From positions 1-64,000 of the forward strand of contig NZ_FQUU01000020.1 in assembly GCF_900129295.1 (NCBI RefSeq): a DNA stretch of 64,000 nucleotides, given 5' to 3'. Positions 1-6,632 of the stretch are shown one piece after another. Below the pieces are notes generated by a model. That model made no database searches. It saw only the letters and a program-made list of their open reading frames with translations, and was not told where the DNA came from. Origin of the DNA: Flavisolibacter ginsengisoli DSM 18119 (GTDB lineage Bacteria > Bacteroidota > Bacteroidia > Chitinophagales > Chitinophagaceae). The translations under genes were made by a program, and so were the position numbers. Numbering within the stretch: position 1 is the stretch's first letter; each line of letters starts with the position of its first letter.

Positions 1-306
1 CTCTTCAACCTAAATCAATAAAGTAACGAATTCTATTTTGAAATAGCCCAATAGTCTTACAGGTATGATACGCTGTTCTAATGCAGTCCAAAGATGCTTC
101 GTGCCTCAGCATGACAGCGTTCGATTGTTTATGTATTGCAGCCAGTCTGTTACATTGAGAGACATGTTTTCATTTAGGCTTTGTAAAAGCCTATTATGAA
201 AATGCTCTCCAACCTAACCAATTGTTTGACCTTCGCAACGACAGCATACAATAGTTCTCTTCAGACCTAACGAACCAGAAACAAAAAACCAAAAACCAGA
301 AACTGT
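1..306. other. Non-coding flank, no gene seen
   Basis: This 306-base stretch carries no convincing reading frame. It has a low-complexity patch near 270-303 in which short 'ccagaaac'/'aaaacc' words recur, a common kind of intergenic sequence in Bacteroidota, and a weak hairpin around 'aggctttgtaaaagcct' near 176-192. The word 'gatgcttcgtgcctcagcat' near 94-113 resembles intergenic words that recur in related genomes, but only one copy is in this window. Confidence 0.4.
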
Positions 307-909
307 CTATACAGCATGTTTAAGGAGAAACATTGGGATTTGGTAATCCGGTGGAAAATCTCCTTCAAACCTTACCTTCCAGTCATAATCCTCCATATAT
401 AGTTGAAAGTACTCTGTGTCTTCAGCAGTAAGTGGTGCTGTTACTTTGACAAGTAGTTTATTCTTCATCTTCTTTACCTTTTCTTTCTTGGGCTCTTTCA
501 GCCTTGCTTCCAGTTCCTTTTCAAAGGAAGAAAGCAGCAGCGTAAACTGTTCCTGGGTAAGGGAGATGCGCTTTTGCTCTGAAAGAAAGCTATACAGGGC
601 AGTGAATACATCCCCTATATCCATTCCCTGTTTTAAACCAAAAATAGCTATGGTCCTTACCTGTTTAAACAAATGCCTGTATCTTCTTTTGGTGGGAACA
701 AAGCGGTAGATGATGGAAGACATGATATTGCCTGTACCAAACCTCTGAGCACTTCTCCTGCTTCCTTCAAAGGCAGTGTCCTTCCAGAAGCGCTTACTAC
801 TTACTCCGGGAAGCATTCTTACCAGGTAGCCCCACATCTGATCATAATAAAAGTTGGTGTCGCCATCCACTGTACCTGTTGCCTTAACGTATCCTGTTTG
901 CTTTGCCAT
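307..909 (-). CDS. Conserved basic protein of unknown function
   Basis: A 200-residue basic, soluble protein with no signal peptide. I cannot assign a function. The N-terminal half (about residues 1-70) has the pattern KATGTVDG..FYY...GYLVR..PGVS..R......AFEGSR.....FG, which resembles from memory a family of roughly 200-residue hypothetical proteins seen often in Bacteroidota. The middle is Lys-rich (KKEKVKKMKNK, about residues 141-151) and the C-terminus is acidic then hydrophobic (FPPDYQIPMFLLKH). It is a lone minus-strand gene, and the region upstream of its start holds repeated CCGnTTTTGGCC words that could be regulatory. The start ATG gives a sensible N-terminus (MAKQTGYVKATG). Confidence 0.65.
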   Translation of the reverse strand: MAKQTGYVKATGTVDGDTNFYYDQMWGYLVRMLPGVSSKRFWKDTAFEGSRRSAQRFGTGNIMSSIIYRFVPTKRRYRHLFKQVRTIAIFGLKQGMDIGDVFTALYSFLSEQKRISLTQEQFTLLLSSFEKELEARLKEPKKEKVKKMKNKLLVKVTAPLTAEDTEYFQLYMEDYDWKVRFEGDFPPDYQIPMFLLKHAV

Positions 910-971
910 TTGATATTGGATTTTATAACTGCAAGATTTTGAAAATCCATGTCAGTTCAAAACGACCATGT

Positions 972-1021
972 CCGTTTTGGCCGCTTTTGGCCGAATTGAC
1001 CGATAATGACCGCTTTTGGCC
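972..1021. repeat. Three iterated CCGnTTTTGGCC words
   Basis: The words ccgttttggcc (972-982), ccgcttttggcc (981-992) and ccgcttttggcc (1010-1021) occur within 50 bases, with extra 'gaccg' half-words between them (998-1012). They lie 60-110 bases upstream of the minus-strand start at 909. Iterated sites in that position may be an operator, but a simple decaying repeat is equally possible. Confidence 0.5.
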
Positions 1022-1215
1022 GCTGGAGAGAGTTGAAAAGTTGAAAGGTTAACAGGTTGAAAAGTTGATAAGGAATAGTCCTCACTTCAACTCACCAATC
1101 ATCCTTATAAATCCTGCTAATCACAGTTCTTTCCTTCATCATTCGATATTCCTTGTTCATCTGTTCGATATTCCCTCCTTCTTTCAGGGAAAGCCCAGCC
1201 AACGCCCTATCTCCG

Positions 1216-1252
1216 GTATAGATACTGCGTGATCACCACGCAGTATCTATAC
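1216..1252. repeat. Perfect 16-base inverted repeat
   Basis: Left arm gtatagatactgcgtg (1216-1231), loop atcac (1232-1236), right arm cacgcagtatctatac (1237-1252). No T-run follows on either strand, so it is not a standard intrinsic terminator. It could be a protein-binding palindrome or an extragenic palindromic element. Confidence 0.7.
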
Positions 1253-1378
1253 TGTAGCTATACAGTTGATGGGGAGTTGATGGGGAGAAGCTTACCTGGA
1301 AATGGTGATAAAATTGAAATCAAGCAGAATCAGATGATGGATTGCCGTCATACAAGCAATTCTTCGGTAATTTGAAGT

Positions 1379-2644
1379 ATGAATGCAACACCTCTGGCTG
1401 AGCGCATGAGGCCCAGGCAGCTTGATGATCTTGTGGGCCAGGAACACCTTACAGGAAAAGGCAGTATTTTAAGGACGGCCATAGAGCATGGTAAGATACC
1501 CTCCATGATCCTTTGGGGACCACCCGGAACCGGCAAGACCACGATAGCCCATATCATAGCCAATACGCTTAATGTCCCCTACATACAACTTAGTGCCATC
1601 AGTTCGGGGGTAAAGGATGTGAGGGATGCTATTGGGCAGGCTAAACTGACTACAGGAACCATCCTGTTCATAGACGAGATCCACAGATTTAATAAAGGGC
1701 AACAGGATGCCTTGCTTGGAGCTGTTGAGAAGGGAACGATCACCCTGATAGGAGCAACTACAGAAAATCCCTCCTTTGAAGTGAACAGCGCCCTGTTAAG
1801 CCGCTGCCAGGTATATGTGCTGAAGCCTTTGGGTGAAGAGGATCTGAATGATCTTTTGAAAGAAGCCATTCAAAAAGACGAATGGCTGAAAACAAAGAAT
1901 ATTGAATTGAAAGAAACAGAGGCGCTACTAACCATTTCAGGTGGGGATGCCCGCAAACTTTTAAACCTGCTGGAACTGGTAGTGGATGCTTTATCAGGCA
2001 AGAAAGAAATTGTGATTACTGATGAACAAGTGATGAACATTGCACAGCAGCGCATTGCCCTCTATGATAAAAGCGGGGAACAGCATTATGATATTATTTC
2101 AGCTTTTATCAAATCCATGAGGGGTTCTGATCCCAATGGGGCCATTTACTGGCTTGCCCGGATGATAGAAGGTGGGGAAGATGTAAAATTCATTGCCAGG
2201 CGTATGGTGATCTTTGCCAGTGAAGATATTGGCAACGCCAATCCAACAGCTATTGTATTGGCGAATTCCTGCTTTGAGGCAGTAAATAAGATAGGCTATC
2301 CTGAATCAAGGATCATACTGGCACAATGTGCTACTTACCTTGCTGCCTCGCATAAAAGCAATGCATCCTATATGGCCATTGAGGAGGCATTAGATAAGGT
2401 TCGCAATGAAGGTGACCTTCCTGTTCCACTTCATATCAGGAATGCTCCCACAGGGCTGATGAAGAAGATGGGCTATGGCAAGAACTATAAATATGCACAT
2501 AGCTTTGAAGGCAATTTTGCTGACCAGGAATTTCTTCCGGATGAATTAAAGGGAACCGTTTTTTATGACCCGGGTAAGAATCCCCGGGAAGAAGAGCTAC
2601 GCAAATTCCTGCGCAGTCTCTGGAAAGACAAATACAATTATTGA
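1379..2644 (+). CDS. rarA: Replication-associated recombination protein A (AAA ATPase)
   Basis: RarA (MgsA) is a clamp-loader-like AAA+ ATPase that acts at stalled replication forks and interacts with single-strand binding protein. The 421-residue length is typical. Walker A GPPGTGKT is at residues 47-54 and Walker B FIDEIHRF around residues 97-104 (D99, E100); sensor 1 is GATTENPSFE, followed by the LLSRC arginine-finger region. The C-terminal tetramerisation/MgsA part includes MRGSDPNGAIYWLARM and FASEDIGNANP, both highly characteristic. The ATG at 1379 sits four bases after a TAnTTTG-like -7 box (1368-1374), with a TTG at 1342-1344, so the mRNA may have almost no leader. It is a lone gene; a secreted peptidase follows 54 bases later. 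Confidence 0.96.
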   Translation: MNATPLAERMRPRQLDDLVGQEHLTGKGSILRTAIEHGKIPSMILWGPPGTGKTTIAHIIANTLNVPYIQLSAISSGVKDVRDAIGQAKLTTGTILFIDEIHRFNKGQQDALLGAVEKGTITLIGATTENPSFEVNSALLSRCQVYVLKPLGEEDLNDLLKEAIQKDEWLKTKNIELKETEALLTISGGDARKLLNLLELVVDALSGKKEIVITDEQVMNIAQQRIALYDKSGEQHYDIISAFIKSMRGSDPNGAIYWLARMIEGGEDVKFIARRMVIFASEDIGNANPTAIVLANSCFEAVNKIGYPESRIILAQCATYLAASHKSNASYMAIEEALDKVRNEGDLPVPLHIRNAPTGLMKKMGYGKNYKYAHSFEGNFADQEFLPDELKGTVFYDPGKNPREEELRKFLRSLWKDKYNY

Positions 2645-2698
2645 CCAGGGTTGAGCATTATATAATAGTTTAGCAGCTTTCAAATCTTTGATCACCTC

Positions 2699-4054
2699 AT
2701 GAAAAAGATATTATCCATACTCCTGTTTGCAGTGGTGGCTACTCCACATGTTTCTTTTGCACAAACCATCATTCACCGCGATCCGGAAATAGAACAAATG
2801 GTAAAGGAAATATCTGCAGATTCACTGAAGTCCTATATCCATAAGATGGTAAACTTTGAAACCCGCAGTACACTAAGCACTACAAAGGATAAAAAGAAAG
2901 GAATCGGTGCAGCACGGGAGTGGGTAGTACAACGGTTCAATGAATTTTCCGCCAATAGTGGCGGAAGAATGACTGCCTTTGTAGATACTACTACCATTGC
3001 AGCTGATGGCAAACGCGTGGATGTAGCAACCCACCTCGGCAACGCCATGGCCATACTCAAGGGTACAGATTCAACAGACAACAGGATCTATTTGATAAGC
3101 GGCCACCTTGATAGCCGTGTGACGGATGTAATGAACCGCACCGACCAGGCTCCCGGAGCAAATGACGATGGAAGCGGTGTAGCGGCTGTTATGGAATGTG
3201 CACGCATCATGAGTAAGCATAGATTTCCAGCCACCATCATTTTTGTGGCGGTAAGCGGCGAAGAGCAGGGACTCCTGGGTTCAGGTTATTTGGCGGATAA
3301 AGCCAGGAAGGAAAACTGGAATATAGATGCTATGCTTAACAATGATATTGTTGGCAGCAATAACAGTAATGAAACCAATATTATTGAGAATACAAAGCTG
3401 CGGGTGTTCAGCGAGGCCTTTGCTACCACTGATACTGGAAGAATAGCTCAAAACATCCGCAACATGGGCCTGGAAAACGATGGTAAGGCACGTCAACTGG
3501 CACGCTATGTCAAAGAGATTGGTGAACGTTATGTTGACAACATGCAGGTGGTAATGATTTACCGCAATGACCGTTTTCTTCGCGGCGGTGATCATACTCC
3601 ATTTGTGCAGAAAGGTTTTGCGGCGGTGCGCCTGACTGAAATGAATGAGAATTACAACCATCAGCACCAGGACCTGCGCACCGAAAAAGGGATCATTTAT
3701 GGCGACCTGCCTCAGTTCATGGATTTTGAATACCTGAGGAAAAATACAGGTGTCAATCTATCAACATTAGCCAACCTGGCAAAAGCACCCTCCATGCCAC
3801 AGGAAGTGAAGGTGGATGTAAAGAACCTTACCAATTCTACTACCATGGCCTGGAAAGCACCAAAGAACGGACAAGTAAAAGGGTATTATATATTAATGCG
3901 GGAAACCACCTCGCCGGTATGGCAAAAAAAGATCTATACAGAAGCTACAACTGCCACGCTACCCTATTCCAAGGACAATTATTTTTTTGCAGTACAAGCT
4001 GTAAATGATAGTGGCAATGAAAGCCTTCCTGTAGTTCCGGGTGTTGGTCGTTAA
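2699..4054 (+). CDS. Secreted M28 family zinc peptidase with C-terminal Fn3-like domain
   Basis: An exported dinuclear-zinc aminopeptidase-type enzyme (MEROPS M28). It starts with a signal peptide (MKKILSILLFAVVATPHVSFAQ). All expected zinc and catalytic positions can be seen: H136 and D138 (GHLDS), bridging D156 (GANDDGSG), catalytic E188 with E189 (SGEEQGLLGS), D216 (LNNDIVGS) and H299 (GGDHTPF). Residues about 355-445 form a fibronectin-III-like module (KVDVKNLTNSTTMAWKAP...GYYILMRE). There is no T9SS sorting domain at the C-terminus, so a periplasmic location is likelier than the cell surface. The substrate cannot be read from the sequence. The next gene starts nine bases after the stop. 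Confidence 0.9.
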   Translation: MKKILSILLFAVVATPHVSFAQTIIHRDPEIEQMVKEISADSLKSYIHKMVNFETRSTLSTTKDKKKGIGAAREWVVQRFNEFSANSGGRMTAFVDTTTIAADGKRVDVATHLGNAMAILKGTDSTDNRIYLISGHLDSRVTDVMNRTDQAPGANDDGSGVAAVMECARIMSKHRFPATIIFVAVSGEEQGLLGSGYLADKARKENWNIDAMLNNDIVGSNNSNETNIIENTKLRVFSEAFATTDTGRIAQNIRNMGLENDGKARQLARYVKEIGERYVDNMQVVMIYRNDRFLRGGDHTPFVQKGFAAVRLTEMNENYNHQHQDLRTEKGIIYGDLPQFMDFEYLRKNTGVNLSTLANLAKAPSMPQEVKVDVKNLTNSTTMAWKAPKNGQVKGYYILMRETTSPVWQKKIYTEATTATLPYSKDNYFFAVQAVNDSGNESLPVVPGVGR

Positions 4055-4063
4055 ATTTGCGGC

Positions 4064-4510
4064 ATGTCAACACAATGGGTGCTGAAAACATTTGAAGCAT
4101 TGACCCCTTTTGAGCTTTACGCTATACTTCAGTTGCGCAATGAAGTATTTGTGGTGGAACAGAACTGTGTGTTCCAGGATGCAGATGATAAAGACCAGGC
4201 GTCCTGGCACCTGATGGGCATGCAGGGAGACAGGCTGGTGGCTTACACCAGGCTGGTGCCACCTGGGGTCAGTTATAATGAACCTTCTATTGGACGGGTA
4301 GTGACGGCACCAAAGGTTCGTGGCACTGGAATTGGCAAAGAATTGATGCAACAATCTATCAATGAATGTTACCGATTATTTGGCGAACAGCCTATCAAGA
4401 TTGGCGCACAGTATTACCTGAAACAATTTTATGGTTCGCTGGGCTTCGAACAGGTAAGCGAAATATACCTTGAGGATGGCATTGAACACATCTATATGGT
4501 TAAGCAATGA
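4064..4510 (+). CDS. GNAT family N-acetyltransferase, ElaA-like
   Basis: A 148-residue single-domain GNAT acetyltransferase resembling ElaA. The N-terminal part has the ElaA hallmark LYAILQLRNEVFVVEQNCVF, and the acetyl-CoA pyrophosphate-binding loop appears as R-x-x-G-x-G (VRGTGIGKELM, about residues 85-95). The C-terminal β-strand region reads FYGSLGFEQVSEIYLEDGIEHIYM. The acceptor substrate of this family is not established. It lies nine bases downstream of the M28 peptidase gene. A TAAATTTG box (4052-4059) ends only four bases before the ATG, so it may also have its own near-leaderless transcript. Confidence 0.88.
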   Translation: MSTQWVLKTFEALTPFELYAILQLRNEVFVVEQNCVFQDADDKDQASWHLMGMQGDRLVAYTRLVPPGVSYNEPSIGRVVTAPKVRGTGIGKELMQQSINECYRLFGEQPIKIGAQYYLKQFYGSLGFEQVSEIYLEDGIEHIYMVKQ

Positions 4511-4858
4511 GCCAGAGATCCATATTCCTACGGCCAATTATTTTACATACACGATTATCTTACTGCAACATTCTCATTCAAAAAGTACGCACGTTTTGCC
4601 GGCTGCATTCATTTTATGTTTTACAAAATGCCTTTAAGTAATCTGCGCTAACAAAGGATAATTAAAATAAGCTCATTTAGCAGCTTATTTATTACGAAAT
4701 AGATAATCTACTTATTATTATTTAGTAGTTCTACTATGGGTCTTTAGGGTTTCCTCTTGATTATTGAAATTTCTTTACTATACACTTGTACAATATAATT
4801 CATGTACATACTTTAGCCATGTTATCCAAATCCTTGTTAAAACCAAAAACCCAATTCT
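4511..4858. other. Intergenic region with a candidate promoter
   Basis: No reading frame is supportable. Two TGTACA palindromes at 4787-4792 and 4803-4808 are 16 bases apart and could be a dyad binding site. A TTG at 4786-4788 and TACTTTAG at 4809-4816 (one mismatch to TAnnTTTG, 20-base spacer) form a plausible promoter for the barrel gene at 4859. Confidence 0.4.
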
Positions 4859-5842
4859 ATGAGAACAAATGTACCAGGCGTACGTACACTAGTACTCATT
4901 CTCGCGTTAACCCTTTCTACTTTACGAAGTTTTTCCCAATCTATATCTACCGGCAACGGTAAGGTTGAAATCGGCTTAGGAATAGGCCCATTGATATTTC
5001 TGGGTGATCTTGGTGGTAACTATGGAAAAGGCACACGGTTTGTGAAAGACATAAACTTCTCTACTATCAATCTTGCCAAAGGCATCTTTGTAAATGTATA
5101 TCCTGAAGAGTGGATAGGCTTTCGGGTAGCCATTAACCAGGGTCGCCTGGAGGGCTATGATAGTGTCGTTCATAATAAAGGTGGTGATGAATATTTCCGC
5201 GAAAAGCGAAACCTGCAATTCCAGTCACCTCTCCTGGAAGCATATGCAGCATTGGAAATTTACCCTACTGTATTCATGGAGCGATATGATGGATTGCAAG
5301 GCAAACTACGCCCTTATGGTGTGATTGGTTTTGGAGCTTTTAAATTCAATCCTAAAGGAAAATATTATGATCCATTTGGAAGAGCTACCTGGGTAGATCT
5401 AAAGCCATTAAGGCTGGAAGGCCAGGGAATGGCTGAATACCCTGACCGTAAGGAATACAAACTGATGTCCTGGGAGATACCAATTGGTGGAGGTGTAAAA
5501 TACTATGTAAAGGAAAACTTTTATGTTGGTATGGAAATCATGCACCGCAAATCATTTACTGACTATGTGGATGATGTGAGCACTACTTATATAGACAATG
5601 CTTTGTTTGCCAATTACCTGACACCAGAGCAGGCAGCTATGGCCAACCAGTTATACTTCCGTGAAGGTTTCAAGCCTGGAGGATCATCTAACCGTGTGCC
5701 ACCAGATGGTGAGCAGCGTGGAAACCCAAAGCAAAACGACAGCTTTTTTTCAACCATATTAAAACTTGGCTGGAGATTGAATGATTCCAATTCACCAAAC
5801 GGAAGAGCAGCCAGGCAAATGCGTTGTCCTTCATTTTATTAA
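4859..5842 (+). CDS. Outer-membrane beta-barrel protein, PorG/DUF6089-like
   Basis: A 327-residue exported barrel. The signal peptide is MRTNVPGVRTLVLILALTLS... ending near SFS-Q. Strands such as KVEIGLGIGPLIFLGDLGG and the segment GGVKYYVKENFYVGMEI with FTDYVDDVSTTYID match the DUF6089/PorG-like barrels of Bacteroidota, in which Y-x-DDVSTTYxD is a recurrent signature. PorG of Porphyromonas takes part in type IX secretion, but whether this member does is unproven; many DUF6089 proteins are simply uncharacterised. The C-terminal stretch (NGRAARQMRCPSFY) does not end in a typical aromatic barrel strand. A small T9SS cargo gene follows 10 bases downstream, suggesting co-transcription. Confidence 0.75.
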   Translation: MRTNVPGVRTLVLILALTLSTLRSFSQSISTGNGKVEIGLGIGPLIFLGDLGGNYGKGTRFVKDINFSTINLAKGIFVNVYPEEWIGFRVAINQGRLEGYDSVVHNKGGDEYFREKRNLQFQSPLLEAYAALEIYPTVFMERYDGLQGKLRPYGVIGFGAFKFNPKGKYYDPFGRATWVDLKPLRLEGQGMAEYPDRKEYKLMSWEIPIGGGVKYYVKENFYVGMEIMHRKSFTDYVDDVSTTYIDNALFANYLTPEQAAMANQLYFREGFKPGGSSNRVPPDGEQRGNPKQNDSFFSTILKLGWRLNDSNSPNGRAARQMRCPSFY

Positions 5843-5852
5843 TACTGTGAAT

Positions 5853-6218
5853 ATGAAAAATAAACTGATACTAACTGCTTTACTTTTTGTTTGTTTCACG
5901 GCAGCAAATGCCCAGGCAAGCAACTACGCATACAGCCTTAATTCTACAAATGAGAGCAAGGCAAGGGATACTGACAAGAAGAATAACACTGTTAGTATAA
6001 GTCCCAATCCAAGTTATACCGGTGATATCAGTGTAACCTCCAAATCAGAACAGGAATTACACTTTTATATATTCGACCTTGAAGGTACTTTGATCTACCA
6101 GACCGTTTTAAAGACCAAAGAGAAGAAAGCCATTAACAGTCTGAATAAAGGCACTTATATGTATAATGTATTTGCCAATGATGAAAGCATAGAAGAAGGT
6201 AAATTAATTATCAAATAA
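5853..6218 (+). CDS. Small secreted protein, T9SS type A sorting domain
   Basis: A 121-residue protein made of a signal peptide (MKNKLILTALLFVCFTAANAQA), about 25 polar residues and a type A C-terminal sorting domain: the SISPNPS motif, then E-L-x-F-Y-I-F-D-L-E-G and a final KGTYMYNVFANDESIEEGKLIIK. Such domains direct proteins through the outer membrane by the type IX system, where they are usually removed or swapped for a lipid anchor. Almost no passenger is left, so the mature product would be a short peptide. I chose the ATG at 5853 over an upstream in-frame ATG because it begins exactly at a Met-Lys signal peptide and does not overlap the preceding gene. Confidence 0.85.
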   Translation: MKNKLILTALLFVCFTAANAQASNYAYSLNSTNESKARDTDKKNNTVSISPNPSYTGDISVTSKSEQELHFYIFDLEGTLIYQTVLKTKEKKAINSLNKGTYMYNVFANDESIEEGKLIIK

Positions 6219-6632
6219 AAACATTTCCAATAAGCGGCAGAGAGCTTAATAAAATGCAATATCGGTTGATGAAACCTAATCCGTTCCCTATATTCGTACG
6301 CTAAATTTTATTAACTACTTTCTGCCCTCCTTATTGGAACTTTTTTCACCTTAGTTCTTTTCATTGCCATAACTAAAATCCCGTAGAGGCAGAGGGCTTG
6401 GTATAATCTTGTATCCGAATGAAAAAGCCACCAGCTCTTTTCAAGAGATTTGCTTAAATACCCTCTGCTATAATATGGGTTCCCTGGATGCTATTGCTTT
6501 CCTGCAATAATGAGTGCAATTTTCTTTCCTTAACTTCTTTACAATTAAAGTATTAATTTGAATCATTGAATGCGTAAACCAATTGGTACGCAACATGTAA
6601 TTCATCCTTACTGACTTTACATGTCACAGCCG
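6219..6632. other. Structured 414-base spacer between convergent genes
   Basis: No gene is visible. Several inverted repeats are present: a long imperfect pair (6225-6254 with 6306-6339, both ending in ttccaataag/cttattggaa), a shorter pair (gcagaggg 6389-6396 with ccctctgc 6461-6468), and acatgtaa (6593-6600) with ttacatgt (6617-6624). The spacer lies at the 3' ends of both the T9SS cargo gene and uvrA, so these may be 3' UTR structures, terminators or a small RNA. Confidence 0.5.
6225..6339. repeat. Long imperfect inverted repeat
   Basis: The left arm 6225-6254 and right arm 6306-6339 pair over about 30 bases with a few mismatches and a 4-base difference in length; the loop is about 51 bases. 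The right arm is followed by a T-run (6341-6346), so on the plus strand it could terminate transcription from the upstream cargo gene. Confidence 0.55.

Larger units (their letters stand above)
910..1378. other. Repeat-rich intergenic region between divergent genes
   Basis: This 469-base spacer separates the unknown minus-strand gene from rarA. It has four kinds of structure: three copies of CCGnTTTTGGCC at 972-982, 981-992 and 1010-1021; a degenerate 'gttgaaaa' tandem at 1032-1069; a perfect 16-base inverted repeat at 1216-1252; and a direct repeat of 'gttgatgggga' at 1264-1285. No reading frame is supportable. Promoters of both flanking genes should lie here. Confidence 0.6.
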
